From contig JAEWGG010000033.1 of assembly GCA_023388435.1 (NCBI GenBank), positions 1 through 64,000 on the forward strand: a stretch of 64,000 nucleotides of DNA. Direction: 5' to 3'. Source of the DNA: Bacillota bacterium (GTDB lineage Bacteria > Bacillota > Clostridia > Saccharofermentanales > Fastidiosipilaceae). Positions within the stretch are counted from its first letter, which is position 1. Each line of letters starts with the position of its first letter. The position numbers and the translations under genes were made by a program. The notes below the pieces were generated by a model that was not told where the DNA came from, ran no database searches, and saw only the letters and a list, made by a program, of their open reading frames with translations. Positions 55,900-64,000 of this stretch are shown in pieces.

Positions 55900-56523
55900 T
55901 CAGGACTTCTCCTGGGCCTCGCGCTCCAGGCTGCTGCGGAGCTGCTGGTAGTAGACGGAGGCCCGTTCCGCCCAGACCGCGCTCAGTCTTCTGGCCTCTG
56001 CCTCATTCCTGCAGGGGAGGCGTAGATCCAGGCCGCAGTGTTCCGCTGCTGCGTCGCTGCTGTCAACGCCCGCTCTCTCGAGGCCCTGGCTGTGCAGATA
56101 GAGGTAGGGGGAAGCTGGGCCCGAATGAAAGTGGGTCCAGACCTGGGGACTGCCACTTCCGCCTGCCTGTGTACTGGTCTGTCTCCAGTTTTCTACGGCA
56201 CGGATGACGCTCTGACGGAGGGGGAGGGGGATGTCTGCTTCAAGGATCTCCAGGACCCGCCGTCCCTGGGGCAGGAAGTGACAACGCTCAGTGCCCGCCT
56301 TTCCCGGAACGGACTCCGCGTTCTCTGCGGGTTCCAGGCTGATACAGCCCTGGTCCAGAAGGGACTCCCGCACGAGGGTGTACTGGAAGTAGTCGGTATA
56401 GAGTAGTTGGAGGGCCACCTGCATGAGCTGGCTCTCCTCCGCCCCCTCCATCTGCTTGAGAAGATAGAGAAAAATTAATTTTTGTTCCAATTTTGGCGAC
56501 TGCCAGTCCGCATCTTGTCTCAT
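55900..56523 (-). CDS. DUF4364 family protein
   Basis: A 207-residue protein matching DUF4364: KLEQKLIFLYLLKQMEGAEESQLMQVALQLLYTDYFQY is the winged-helix-like start of the family, followed by FLPQGRRVLEILEADIPLPLR. Clostridial members are thought to be DNA-binding-like, but no role is known. The C-terminal part is polar and variable. It is divergent from the next gene; TATAAT on the - strand at 56583-56588 is a likely -10 box. RBS GGGAAAAG on the - strand is weak. Confidence 0.82.
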   Translation of the reverse strand: MRQDADWQSPKLEQKLIFLYLLKQMEGAEESQLMQVALQLLYTDYFQYTLVRESLLDQGCISLEPAENAESVPGKAGTERCHFLPQGRRVLEILEADIPLPLRQSVIRAVENWRQTSTQAGGSGSPQVWTHFHSGPASPYLYLHSQGLERAGVDSSDAAAEHCGLDLRLPCRNEAEARRLSAVWAERASVYYQQLRSSLEREAQEKS

Positions 56524-56698
56524 CTTTTCCCTTCCTCTGGCCAGGGTTCATTCAGCGCTGCTGGCCGCTGACTTTTGTTCCTATTATACCCTGCGCCCAA
56601 GACCCTCGGCCCTGGTCTGTGGTAAAATACAAGCACGTACTCGGTGTGGCCTGCAGACCGACCACATCGGCCCAGTATCAGTGAAGAGGAGATACGCT

Positions 56699-57112
56699 AT
56701 GATTAAATTTGTAATTGGCGCCAAGGGCAGCGGCAAGACGGGACGGTTGGTTGACGAGCTCAACCGCCTGGCCATGGATGAGCAGCTGAACATTGTCTGC
56801 CTGGAGAAGGGGGATCGCCTGGATCGCCAAGTCAAGCCCCAGATCCGCCTTGTGGACGTCTCGCAGTACCCTGTCAACGGCTATCGCGAACTGCTGAGCT
56901 TTATTGCCGGTATCGCGGCCAAGGATTTCGATATTACGGACCTCTACATTGACAGCATCAACAAGGTTACTGGTTCGGACTGCCGCGAGGAACTTGCCCA
57001 GTTCGTCAAGGAGCTGGAGCAGTTTATCCAGGGCCATGCGATGAAGGTGACCATCCTGCTCAGCATCAGCCCCGAGGAGATGCCTGAGTCGCTCAAGCCC
57101 TATATCAGCTGA
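56699..57112 (+). CDS. P-loop ATP-binding protein, unknown role
   Basis: A 137-residue protein starting MIKFVIGAKGSGKTGRLVDE with a clear Walker A motif (GAKGSGKT, residues 7-14) and a possible Walker B at DITDLYIDSINKVTG. Small clostridial proteins of this type are widespread and uncharacterised. ATG 56699 has AGAGGAG upstream; an earlier in-frame ATG adds six residues only. It has its own terminator; -10-like TAAAAT at 56623-56628. Confidence 0.8.
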   Translation: MIKFVIGAKGSGKTGRLVDELNRLAMDEQLNIVCLEKGDRLDRQVKPQIRLVDVSQYPVNGYRELLSFIAGIAAKDFDITDLYIDSINKVTGSDCREELAQFVKELEQFIQGHAMKVTILLSISPEEMPESLKPYIS

Positions 57113-57136
57113 GCGAGGGCGATTGTGCTGGAAGGG

Positions 57137-57176
57137 ACAGGCCAGATTCTCAATTCGTAGAATCCGGCCTGTTTTC
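57137..57176 (+). terminator. Terminator of the P-loop gene
   Basis: A 14-base stem with one mismatch, ACAGGCC-A-GATTCT (57137-57150) with AGAATC-C-GGCCTGT (57159-57172), followed by TTTT. Confidence 0.88.
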
Positions 57177-57262
57177 TGTCTTTTGATCTGGTGGAGGGGC
57201 AGCATATGGGTCGCTGCCTGTACAGAGAAATACGCATACTAGAGAAGCAGTGGAGAAGAAAA

Positions 57263-57733
57263 ATGGCTCTAAAAGAGAAAATCAGTGAAGGAGCTGGGAA
57301 GACCAGCAAGATGTTCACGGAATTTAAGGAATTCATCAACCGCGGCAATGTCGTGGACATGGCCGTCGGTGTGATCATTGCCACGGCCTTCGGCGCCATT
57401 GTCAACAGCCTGGTCAACGATATATTCATGCCCTTTGTGGGCTATCTCCTGGCCGGTGTGGACTTCAGCAAGATGAGCATCGTCCTGCGTGAGGCCGTGG
57501 GCGAGCAGCCCGCTTTGGCCATCGGCTACGGCAGCCTGATCCAGAAGATTTTGAACTTCCTGGTCATCGCCCTCTGTATCTTCTTCGTGGTGAAGGGCAT
57601 CAACCGTCTGCGCCGTAAGGAAGAGGCCAAGGCTGACGAGGCCGCCCCCGAGGAGGAGCCCGTGGTGGATGACCACGCCCTGCTGGAGGGTATCCTGGGC
57701 GAGCTGAAGAAGCTGAACGAGAAGCAGGGCTGA
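57263..57733 (+). CDS. mscL: Large-conductance mechanosensitive channel
   Basis: A 156-residue MscL: amphipathic start, FKEFINRGNVVDMAVGVIIATAFGAIVNSLVNDIFMP as first helix with the pore hinge, second helix ILNFLVIALCIFFVVKGINRL, and a charged cytoplasmic bundle ending LEGILGELKKLNEK. It opens under extreme membrane tension to release solutes. ATG 57263 has GGAG seven bases before it; longer readings add an atypical basic tail. Confidence 0.97.
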   Translation: MALKEKISEGAGKTSKMFTEFKEFINRGNVVDMAVGVIIATAFGAIVNSLVNDIFMPFVGYLLAGVDFSKMSIVLREAVGEQPALAIGYGSLIQKILNFLVIALCIFFVVKGINRLRRKEEAKADEAAPEEEPVVDDHALLEGILGELKKLNEKQG

Positions 57734-57892
57734 GGCCGCAGCGCCCCAGTTTTCACAAGGCCTACCTGCCTCAGTCCCGATACCAGAGATCCGAGAAGAG
57801 CTCCCCCCTGAGCCTGGAACAGCTTTGCCCCGCCATCCCTGACGGTGGGGATTCGGCACCTTCCATGCTCACTGCGGGGCTCTTTTGCATGC

Positions 57893-57922
57893 TTGCCGAA
57901 TCCGATTGGACCTGCTTAGAAT
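57893..57922 (+). promoter_or_regulatory. uvrA promoter close to the start codon
   Basis: TTGCCG (57893-57898), 18 bp, TAGAAT (57917-57922). The -10 box ends 7 bp before the uvrA ATG, so the transcript would be leaderless or nearly so. The region 57734-57892 holds GC-rich stems but no clear terminator. Confidence 0.5.
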
Positions 57923-57929
57923 AGAGATT

Positions 57930-60869
57930 ATGGATAAGTACATACGTATTAAAGGTGCCCGCGAGCACAATTTGAAAAATATTGATGTGGAGATTCCCCG
58001 CCAGGAGCTGGTCGTACTGACGGGACTTTCTGGCTCAGGTAAGTCCACCCTGGCCTTTGACACCATTTTTGCCGAGGGCCAGCGCCGCTATGTGGAGTCT
58101 CTGTCCAGCTATGCCCGCCAGTTCCTGGGCCAGCTGGAAAAGCCGGATGTAGACGCCATCAGCGGCCTGTCTCCGGCCATTTCCATAGACCAGAAGACAA
58201 CCAGCCACAATCCCCGTTCGACGGTGGGGACGGTGACGGAGATTTACGACTTCCTGCGTCTGCTCTATGCCCGGGCGGGGGAGAGCTACTGTCCAGTCTG
58301 TGGTAAAAAGATTGAGCGCCAGAGTTTGGACCAGATCCTGGAGCAGGTCCTGGCCCATCCTGAGGGCCAGCGCCTCTACGTACTGGCCCCAGTGGTGCGC
58401 GGGCGCAAGGGGGAGTTCAAGCAGCTTTTTCAGGATTTGAAGAGAGAAGGGTACATGCGTTTTCGCGTGGATGGGACCTTCTATAATGCGGGAGAGGAGA
58501 TTGAGCTCAGCAAGACGCGCAAGCACGATATCGCTGTCGTCGTCGACCGCCTCAAGCTGCGCCCGGATATCCGCGCCCGTCTGGGGGACTCTGTGGAGAC
58601 GGCCCTGCGCCTGGCCGACGGCCTGATGCTGGCACTTTTTGAGGACGGCCCCGGCGGTCCTGTGGAGGAGCAGCTGTTTAGCGAGCACTACGCCTGTGCG
58701 GACTGCCATATCAGCCTGCCAGAGCCTGAACCCCGCAACTTTTCTTTTAACAATCCCCTGGGGGCCTGCCCCGACTGTGGGGGTCTCGGCGTACACCGCT
58801 ACATCGATGAGGAGCTTCTGATTGAGAATCCCAGACTCAGCCTCAATGAGGGGGCCGTGCAGGCCGGTGGCTGGAATTTTCATGACACCAAGGGCTGGGG
58901 CCGGGGCTTCATTGAGGCCCTTGCCCAGCGCTACGACTTCTCCCTGGATAGCCCCTATCAGGACCTCCCCAGGGAGGTGCAGCGGATCATCATGTACGGC
59001 AACGGAGGGGAGAAGCTGCCCATTGACACCAGCCGTTCCAAGTACAGGCGCGGACGGGCCTACCGCAGCGCCTGGGAGGGCGTCATTCCCTCGCTGGAGC
59101 GCCGCTATCGGGAGGCCAGCTCGGATGAGCTGCGCAATTATTACGAGCAGTACATGTCTGTCGAGGCCTGTCAGACCTGCCACGGGGCCCGCCTGCGCCC
59201 CGAATCGCTGGCGGTAAAAATCGGCCAGTACAACATCGCCGAGCTCTGTGCCCTGTCGATCAGCGACTGCCGCGACTACCTCCTGGCTGAGGTCCAGCGC
59301 ATGAATCCCGAGCGTCGAGCCATTGCCGAGCAGATCATGCGCGAGTTGGGCAGCCGCCTCCAATTTCTCATCGACGTCGGTCTGGACTACCTCAGTCTGG
59401 GGCGGGCCTCAGCCACGCTTTCTGGCGGGGAGGCCCAGCGCATACGCCTGGCCACCCAAATCGGCTCGGGCCTGATGGGGGTGCTTTACATTCTGGATGA
59501 GCCCAGTATCGGCCTGCACCAGCGGGACAACGGCCGCCTCCTGGCCACGCTCAAGCAGCTGAGGGACCTGGGGAACTCAGTTCTTGTCGTCGAACACGAT
59601 GAGGAGACCATCCGCGCGGCGGACTGTATTTTGGACCTTGGACCTGGTGCCGGTTCGGAGGGCGGCGAGCTGGTGGCCCTGGGCCGCGTGGAGGAAATCA
59701 TGGCCGAACCGCGGTCCATTACGGGTCAGTACCTCTCTGGTCGCCGGCACATCGCCGTGCCCCAGGAGCGACGCAGGGGCAACGGACACTATCTGGACCT
59801 GAAGGACGCGGCGGAGCACAATCTCAAGCAGGTCTCCCTCCGTCTTCCGCTGGGGACGCTGATCTGTGTTACGGGAGTTTCTGGCTCTGGTAAAAGTTCT
59901 CTGGTTAACTCCTGCCTCCTGCCCCAGTTGGAGCAGCATCTGAATGGGGCCCGCCGCCGTCGCTGCCGCTGTGGGGAGGTTCGCGGACTGGAAGCCCTGG
60001 ATAAAGTCATCGCCATTGACCAGTCTCCCATCGGCCGCACTCCGCGTTCCAACCCTGCCACCTACACCGGGCTCTTCGACCTGATCCGTGAACTCTTTGC
60101 CCAGATCCCCGAGGCCCGCGCCAGGGGCTACAAGCCCGGACGCTTTTCCTTTAATGTGCGCGGGGGGCGCTGTGAGGCCTGCCGTGGCGACGGTGTAAAA
60201 CACATCGAGATGCACTTTCTCTCGGACATCTATGTTCCCTGTGAAGTCTGCCATGGCCAGCGCTACAACCAGGAGACCCTGGAAATTCGCTACAAGGGCA
60301 AAAACATTGCGGAGGTCCTGGCCATGACCGTGGAGGAGGCGCTGGCCTTCTTCGAAGCCGTACCGCGTATCCGACGTAAGCTGGAGACTCTCTATGAGGT
60401 AGGCCTCTCCTACATGCAGCTGGGCCAACCCTCAACCCAGCTGTCGGGCGGCGAGGCCCAGCGTGTGAAGCTGGCTACAGAGCTGTCCAAGCGCTCTACA
60501 GGCCGGACCTTCTACATCCTTGACGAACCCACGACTGGCCTGCATACGGCGGATGTGCACCGCCTGATTCACATCGTCCAGAAGCTCGTGGACAAGGGAA
60601 ATACCGTGCTCATCATCGAGCACAACCTGGACCTTATTAAGTCTGCCGACCATATTGTCGACCTCGGTCCGGAGGGCGGCGCTGCGGGCGGGCGAATTGT
60701 GGCCCAGGGAAGTCCGGAGGAGCTCAGCCAGGTGAGCGGCTCCTACACCGGCCAGTATCTGCGGCAGATACTCGAGGACGAGCTGCGCTGGCGGGAGTCT
60801 GAGGAGGCCCGGATGGCCCTGACCCAGCCTCTGGGACAGCACCCGCAGGGGGAAGCTGAAGGGGATTAG
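57930..60869 (+). CDS. uvrA: Excinuclease ABC subunit A
   Basis: A 979-residue UvrA that finds bulky DNA lesions and loads UvrB. Two ABC modules: Walker A GLSGSGKS (32-39) and GVSGSGKS (649-656), signatures LSGGEAQRIRL and LSGGEAQRVKL. Zinc sites include YCPVCGKKI near residue 120, CADCHI, CPDCGGLG and GGRCEACRGDG; insertion domain KTTSHNPRSTVGTVTEIYD. ATG 57930 gives the standard MDKYIRIKGAREHNLKN start. There is almost no ribosome-binding site. uvrB is not in the window. Confidence 0.97.
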   Translation: MDKYIRIKGAREHNLKNIDVEIPRQELVVLTGLSGSGKSTLAFDTIFAEGQRRYVESLSSYARQFLGQLEKPDVDAISGLSPAISIDQKTTSHNPRSTVGTVTEIYDFLRLLYARAGESYCPVCGKKIERQSLDQILEQVLAHPEGQRLYVLAPVVRGRKGEFKQLFQDLKREGYMRFRVDGTFYNAGEEIELSKTRKHDIAVVVDRLKLRPDIRARLGDSVETALRLADGLMLALFEDGPGGPVEEQLFSEHYACADCHISLPEPEPRNFSFNNPLGACPDCGGLGVHRYIDEELLIENPRLSLNEGAVQAGGWNFHDTKGWGRGFIEALAQRYDFSLDSPYQDLPREVQRIIMYGNGGEKLPIDTSRSKYRRGRAYRSAWEGVIPSLERRYREASSDELRNYYEQYMSVEACQTCHGARLRPESLAVKIGQYNIAELCALSISDCRDYLLAEVQRMNPERRAIAEQIMRELGSRLQFLIDVGLDYLSLGRASATLSGGEAQRIRLATQIGSGLMGVLYILDEPSIGLHQRDNGRLLATLKQLRDLGNSVLVVEHDEETIRAADCILDLGPGAGSEGGELVALGRVEEIMAEPRSITGQYLSGRRHIAVPQERRRGNGHYLDLKDAAEHNLKQVSLRLPLGTLICVTGVSGSGKSSLVNSCLLPQLEQHLNGARRRRCRCGEVRGLEALDKVIAIDQSPIGRTPRSNPATYTGLFDLIRELFAQIPEARARGYKPGRFSFNVRGGRCEACRGDGVKHIEMHFLSDIYVPCEVCHGQRYNQETLEIRYKGKNIAEVLAMTVEEALAFFEAVPRIRRKLETLYEVGLSYMQLGQPSTQLSGGEAQRVKLATELSKRSTGRTFYILDEPTTGLHTADVHRLIHIVQKLVDKGNTVLIIEHNLDLIKSADHIVDLGPEGGAAGGRIVAQGSPEELSQVSGSYTGQYLRQILEDELRWRESEEARMALTQPLGQHPQGEAEGD

Positions 60870-60930
60870 TATCCGAATTTACGTGGATATCTGCCATTTC
60901 ATAAGGTTAAGCAGACCTTAAGTTTTGTGC

Positions 60931-60979
60931 TGTACAAGTCCAGGCTGCTCCGCTATAATTAATGTCAAAGAAAGACAAA
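60931..60979 (+). promoter_or_regulatory. clp promoter with CtsR-type operator
   Basis: TGTACA (60931-60936), 17 bp, perfect TATAAT (60954-60959). Directly after it TGTCAAAGAAAGACAAA (60963-60979) matches the CtsR heptad repeat RGTCAAANANRGTCAAA at 15 of 17 positions, placed over the transcription start. CtsR repression released by heat or protein stress is inferred. Confidence 0.75.
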
Positions 60980-60989
60980 AGAGGTGACT

Positions 60990-63554
60990 ATGTCCGTATG
61001 TCATTGCTGCCACGAAAATGTGGCTGTGATTTATAGAACACGTGCCCATGAGGAGGGGGAGTCAGCCTATGAGGGTTACTGCCTCAGCTGCGCCCTGCGC
61101 CATCCGGAACTGGGGCTGGAGCAGATGCTGCGCCAGGCTGGTCTCAATGAAGAGAATGTTGATGCGATTACGGCCCAGCTCAACCAGGTCATGGAGCCGA
61201 TGAAGGAGGACTCTCCGGAGGAGCTCTTCACCCGCTTACAGGAAATTATGGGGAATATGCCCCAGGACCTGCCAGGGGCCCAGGGGCTGGCCCAGGCCTT
61301 CGGGGCCCTGCAGCCGGGGGAGGACGGGAAGCCGGAGGAGTCCAAGGAGCCGGCAGAGGAGGGTGCTGGAGAAGCGGAGTCCCATTCCGCCTCTTCGCCC
61401 TTTAGCGGCTTCTTCGGTCGGGAAGGTCTGGCTGCCATGGGTGAACAGAGCGTTGGTGAGGCCCTGCAGATGATGATTTCCGGTGTCCTGGGCATGGGCG
61501 ACCCGGAACAGGCTGGGCTGATGCCTGCGACCCACGGCCAGGAGCTCCTGGCTGAGGAGGATCAGGGCGCCGACCAGAGTCGCCAGACGGGGCGCCGGAC
61601 CAGAGAGGGGGGCCGCGACAAGCGGCGCAGCCGCAAACTTCTGGAGCACTACGGCCGCAACCTCAATGCGGCGGCGCGGGCCGGAGAACTGGATCCGCTG
61701 ATTGGCCGTGCGAAGGAATTAGAGCGCGTCATCCAGATCCTGAATCGCCGTATGAAGAACAATCCCGTTCTGCTGGGCGAGCCAGGCGTCGGTAAGACGG
61801 CCATTGCCGAGGGCCTGGCCAGTCGTATAGTGGCAGGGGAGGTGCCCGCCAAGCTCCAGGATATGGAGGTCTACCTCCTCGACATGACAGCCATGGTTGC
61901 GGGGACCCAGTTCCGCGGCCAGTTTGAGAGCCGTATGAAGGGCCTCGTCGAAGAGGCCCGAGATCTCGGGAACATCATCCTGGTCATTGATGAGCTGCAC
62001 AATATCATGGGGGCCGGGGACGCTGAGGGTTCCATGAATGCGGCCAACATTCTGAAACCGAGCCTGGCTAAGGGTGAGATCCGCATTCTCGGCTCCACAA
62101 CCCTCAGTGAGTACCGCCGTTTTATCGAGAAGGACTCGGCCCTGGAACGCCGCTTCCAGCAGGTTCTAGTTGAGGAGCCGGACCGTGAGGCCTGCCTTGA
62201 AATCCTGCGTTCGGTCAGCCAGCAGCTGGAGCGCTACCATCAGGTGCGCATTCCTGAGGCCCTCCTGGGACAGGCCTATGACCTGGCCGAGCGCTATGTG
62301 CCCGCCAGATTTTTCCCGGACAAGGCCATCGATATCCTCGATGAGGCCAGCTCAGCAGCGAATCTGGGGGACCAGGCCCTCGTGCGTCACCTCAAGTTGC
62401 AGCAGGAATATGAGGCTCTCCAGGCCAGTCACCGCGAGCAGCAGCAGGTGCTCAAGACCGATGAGGACCAGGCTCAGCTCTACGAGCGCGAAGCCCGTTA
62501 CAAGGCCCAGTGTCTGCGCCTGGAGCAGGCCATTAAGGAGGCTGAGGCCGAGCTCCAGCCCCCGGAATTGACGCGGGAGGATCTGGCCCAGGTTGTGGAA
62601 CTCTGGACGGGCATACCGCTCTCACGTCTGACAGAGGAAGACAATCAGCGTCTGCGGGAGCTGGAGTCCCGGCTCCACCAGCGGGTCATTGCTCAGGATG
62701 AGGCTGTGGGGGCACTGGCCCGGGGCATACGGCGCTCACGCTCCGGTCTGGGCCAGCGGCACAAGCCCGCCTCGTTTATTTTTGTCGGTCCCACTGGCGT
62801 CGGTAAAACCGAGCTTGTCAAGGCTCTGGCCTGGGCCCTCTTTGACCGTGAGGACAGCCTGGTGCGCCTGGATATGTCCGAGTACATGGAGGCGCATACA
62901 GTCAGTAAGCTCATCGGTTCGCCCCCTGGCTATGTGGGCTACGATGAGGCTGGCCAGCTCACGGAGAAAATCCGCCGTCATCCCTACAGTGTCATTCTCC
63001 TCGATGAGATTGAGAAGGCCCACCAGGATGTCTATAACATGCTGCTCCAGATCCTGGACGACGGACGACTCACGGACAGCCACGGGCGCACAGTCAACTT
63101 CGAGCACTGTGTCATCGTCATGACCAGCAATGCCGGTACCAGCCAGCGGCAGGCAGCTTTCGGTTTCGGTTCCACGGCTCAGCAGGCCAAGGAACAGGTT
63201 GGGGCGGCGCTGAAGGAGATTTTTCGGCCGGAATTTCTCAATCGTATCGACGAGATCATCGTCTTCGAGGAGCTCAAGCCCGAGGAAATCCGCCAGATTG
63301 TGGATCTCATGCTGGCCGAGCCCCAGGCCCAGCTCCGGGAGCGGGGGATCGAACTGCGGCTCACAGAGGCCGCGAAGGATCAGCTGGCCCAGCTGGGCTA
63401 TGATCCCAGAAATGGGGCCCGCCCTCTGCGCCGGGCCATCCGCCGCGAGGTGGAGGACCTGCTGGCAGACGCCCTCCTGGACGGACGCCTGGAGGGGAAA
63501 ATCGGCGTCTCCGTGGACTACAGGGACGGGGCTTTTAGCCTGGACAGCCTGTGA
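60990..63554 (+). CDS. clpE: Clp ATPase with N-terminal zinc finger (ClpE-like)
   Basis: An 854-residue Hsp100 unfoldase. The N-terminus is not the double Clp_N repeat of ClpC but a zinc finger with C4-x2-C7 and C31-x2-C34, as in ClpE, followed by a Met/Glu/Gln-rich linker to about 205. First AAA module: GEPGVGKTA, HNIMGAGDAEGSMNAAN; a middle coiled coil (QEYEALQASHREQQQVL); second module: GPTGVGKTE, LDEIEKAHQDVYN, and EIFRPEFLNRIDEI. It should feed substrates to ClpP (not in window). ATG 60990 follows GAGGTG. Clostridial ClpC/ClpE naming overlaps. Confidence 0.9.
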   Translation: MSVCHCCHENVAVIYRTRAHEEGESAYEGYCLSCALRHPELGLEQMLRQAGLNEENVDAITAQLNQVMEPMKEDSPEELFTRLQEIMGNMPQDLPGAQGLAQAFGALQPGEDGKPEESKEPAEEGAGEAESHSASSPFSGFFGREGLAAMGEQSVGEALQMMISGVLGMGDPEQAGLMPATHGQELLAEEDQGADQSRQTGRRTREGGRDKRRSRKLLEHYGRNLNAAARAGELDPLIGRAKELERVIQILNRRMKNNPVLLGEPGVGKTAIAEGLASRIVAGEVPAKLQDMEVYLLDMTAMVAGTQFRGQFESRMKGLVEEARDLGNIILVIDELHNIMGAGDAEGSMNAANILKPSLAKGEIRILGSTTLSEYRRFIEKDSALERRFQQVLVEEPDREACLEILRSVSQQLERYHQVRIPEALLGQAYDLAERYVPARFFPDKAIDILDEASSAANLGDQALVRHLKLQQEYEALQASHREQQQVLKTDEDQAQLYEREARYKAQCLRLEQAIKEAEAELQPPELTREDLAQVVELWTGIPLSRLTEEDNQRLRELESRLHQRVIAQDEAVGALARGIRRSRSGLGQRHKPASFIFVGPTGVGKTELVKALAWALFDREDSLVRLDMSEYMEAHTVSKLIGSPPGYVGYDEAGQLTEKIRRHPYSVILLDEIEKAHQDVYNMLLQILDDGRLTDSHGRTVNFEHCVIVMTSNAGTSQRQAAFGFGSTAQQAKEQVGAALKEIFRPEFLNRIDEIIVFEELKPEEIRQIVDLMLAEPQAQLRERGIELRLTEAAKDQLAQLGYDPRNGARPLRRAIRREVEDLLADALLDGRLEGKIGVSVDYRDGAFSLDSL

Positions 63555-63566
63555 GACTCAGGCGCG

Positions 63567-63599
63567 TAAAAAAGAGGGCCAGCGGCCCTCTTTTTTTTT
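63567..63599 (+). terminator. Terminator of the clp gene
   Basis: AGAGGGCC-AGC-GGCCCTCT hairpin with an A-run before and nine Ts after; works in both directions for the convergent gene on the other strand. Confidence 0.93.
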
Positions 63600-63669
63600 G
63601 TGTGCACCAGCGCTGTCTCTGGCTTAAGTCTGACTTGTTTTGGCCTGGGTCCCTCCCGGGCTTCTGTGC

Positions 63670-64000
63670 TTACGGCTCCTGCTTTGAGGTGCCGAGCCTT
63701 GCCGCTTCCAACTTGCCCTGCAGGCGGCGCAGCCTGGCCTTGCGGGCCTTGGACCGCCGCCGTCTATTCGCCTTCCACTGGCTGTGCAGGAGCTCTAAGG
63801 CCTCACGCTGATAGAGCCAGGCCAGGGTCTCCTCCAGAGTCTCCTGGATGGGCCGGGGTCTGTAGCCCAATTCGCGCTGGGCCTTAGAGTGGTCCACCTG
63901 CGAATTGGACTTGAGCACATCGATGCTATAGGGAGTGAAGAAGGGCTTGCGGTGGCAGATACGGGCCAGGCGGAGCACCAGGCTGGCGGCGAAGCGCACC
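63670..64000 (-). CDS. Partial NAD-dependent epimerase/dehydratase (C-terminal end)
   Basis: The - strand frame is open to the right edge, so the N-terminal Rossmann part lies outside. The 110 visible residues contain FTPYSIDVLKSNSQVDHSKA, then QRELGYRPRPIQETLEETLAWL, the usual end of dihydroflavonol-reductase-like members of the extended SDR family. A basic tail (KANRRRRSKARKARLRRLQ) of about 40 residues follows and is not typical. Substrate unknown. Confidence 0.75.
   Translation of the reverse strand, partial: VRFAASLVLRLARICHRKPFFTPYSIDVLKSNSQVDHSKAQRELGYRPRPIQETLEETLAWLYQREALELLHSQWKANRRRRSKARKARLRRLQGKLEAARLGTSKQEP

Noticed and set aside
57842..57930. LexA/SOS box for uvrA
   Set aside because: No GAAC-N4-GTTC-type site is present; GAATCCGATT near 57898 is too poor a match.
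1..64000. tRNA genes, rRNA genes, prophage, insertion sequences, replication origin
   Set aside because: I saw no cloverleaf with TTCGA loop, no rRNA motif, no transposase or integrase gene and no DnaA-box cluster; small or diverged elements could be missed by eye.

Overview
The window looks like a GC-rich, Gram-positive, Clostridia-type chromosome, probably from a host-associated anaerobe. It carries a sortase-anchored (LPRTG) mucin-type glycosidase, GW/YYF-type cell-wall-binding repeats, the ylxM-ffh-rpsP-khpA-rimM-trmD and tilS-hpt-ftsH gene orders, DUF4364 and DUF4418 proteins, the clostridial AhpF homologue and a zinc-finger Clp ATPase with a CtsR-type operator. Genus cannot be settled from the sequence. 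Almost all genes are on the + strand; rnpB, an HPr-like gene, a DUF4364 gene and a partial epimerase gene are on the - strand.

Layout. 1-526: C-terminal end of a SpaA/Cna-B-like surface protein. 514-8091: a hexuronate operon with its own control region (14-bp palindrome, promoter, cre-like site): TRAP transporter dctPQM, uxuA, uxuB, a GntR/FadR-type regulator and an acetyl-esterase-like hydrolase, closed by a strong terminator. 8126-20044: an 11-gene iron-uptake-like locus: FTR1 permease, P19 lipoprotein, DUF2318 membrane protein, two MacB/FtsX-type permeases, an ATPase, a flavinylatable FMN-binding lipoprotein, DUF4418, a third permease, a second ATPase and a family-5 solute-binding lipoprotein. 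20092-22593: ahpC and a domain-shuffled AhpF homologue. 22651-23515: rnpB (- strand) divergent from secG. 23516-28447: a repeat-rich cell-wall-binding protein with a beta-lactamase-like domain, then rnr. 28485-31604: HPr-like gene, an alpha/beta-hydrolase pseudoenzyme coupled to mtaB. 31728-34252: an amino-acid ABC transporter whose binding protein is circularly permuted. 34395-41755: malic enzyme and a 1961-residue cell-wall GH101 endo-alpha-N-acetylgalactosaminidase.

41919-48147: translation/secretion genes (ylxM, ffh, rpsP, khpA, rimM, trmD, a PatB-like lyase, rpsF-ssb-rpsR). 48256-48880: an AT-rich patch with a 30-codon signal-peptide-like ORF and a small membrane protein. 48998-55149: rplI, dnaB, tilS, hpt, ftsH. 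55241-55833: a MerR-type promoter in front of a decayed hydrolase. 55900-64000: DUF4364, a P-loop protein, mscL, uvrA, a ClpE-like ATPase and an epimerase fragment.

The most striking observations are the circularly permuted periplasmic-binding-type lipoprotein (31784-32650), the composite FTR1/P19/flavoprotein/double-MacB locus, a GxSxG-less hydrolase coupled to mtaB, and a perfect 10-bp inverted repeat embracing the -35 box of the ylxM-ffh operon.
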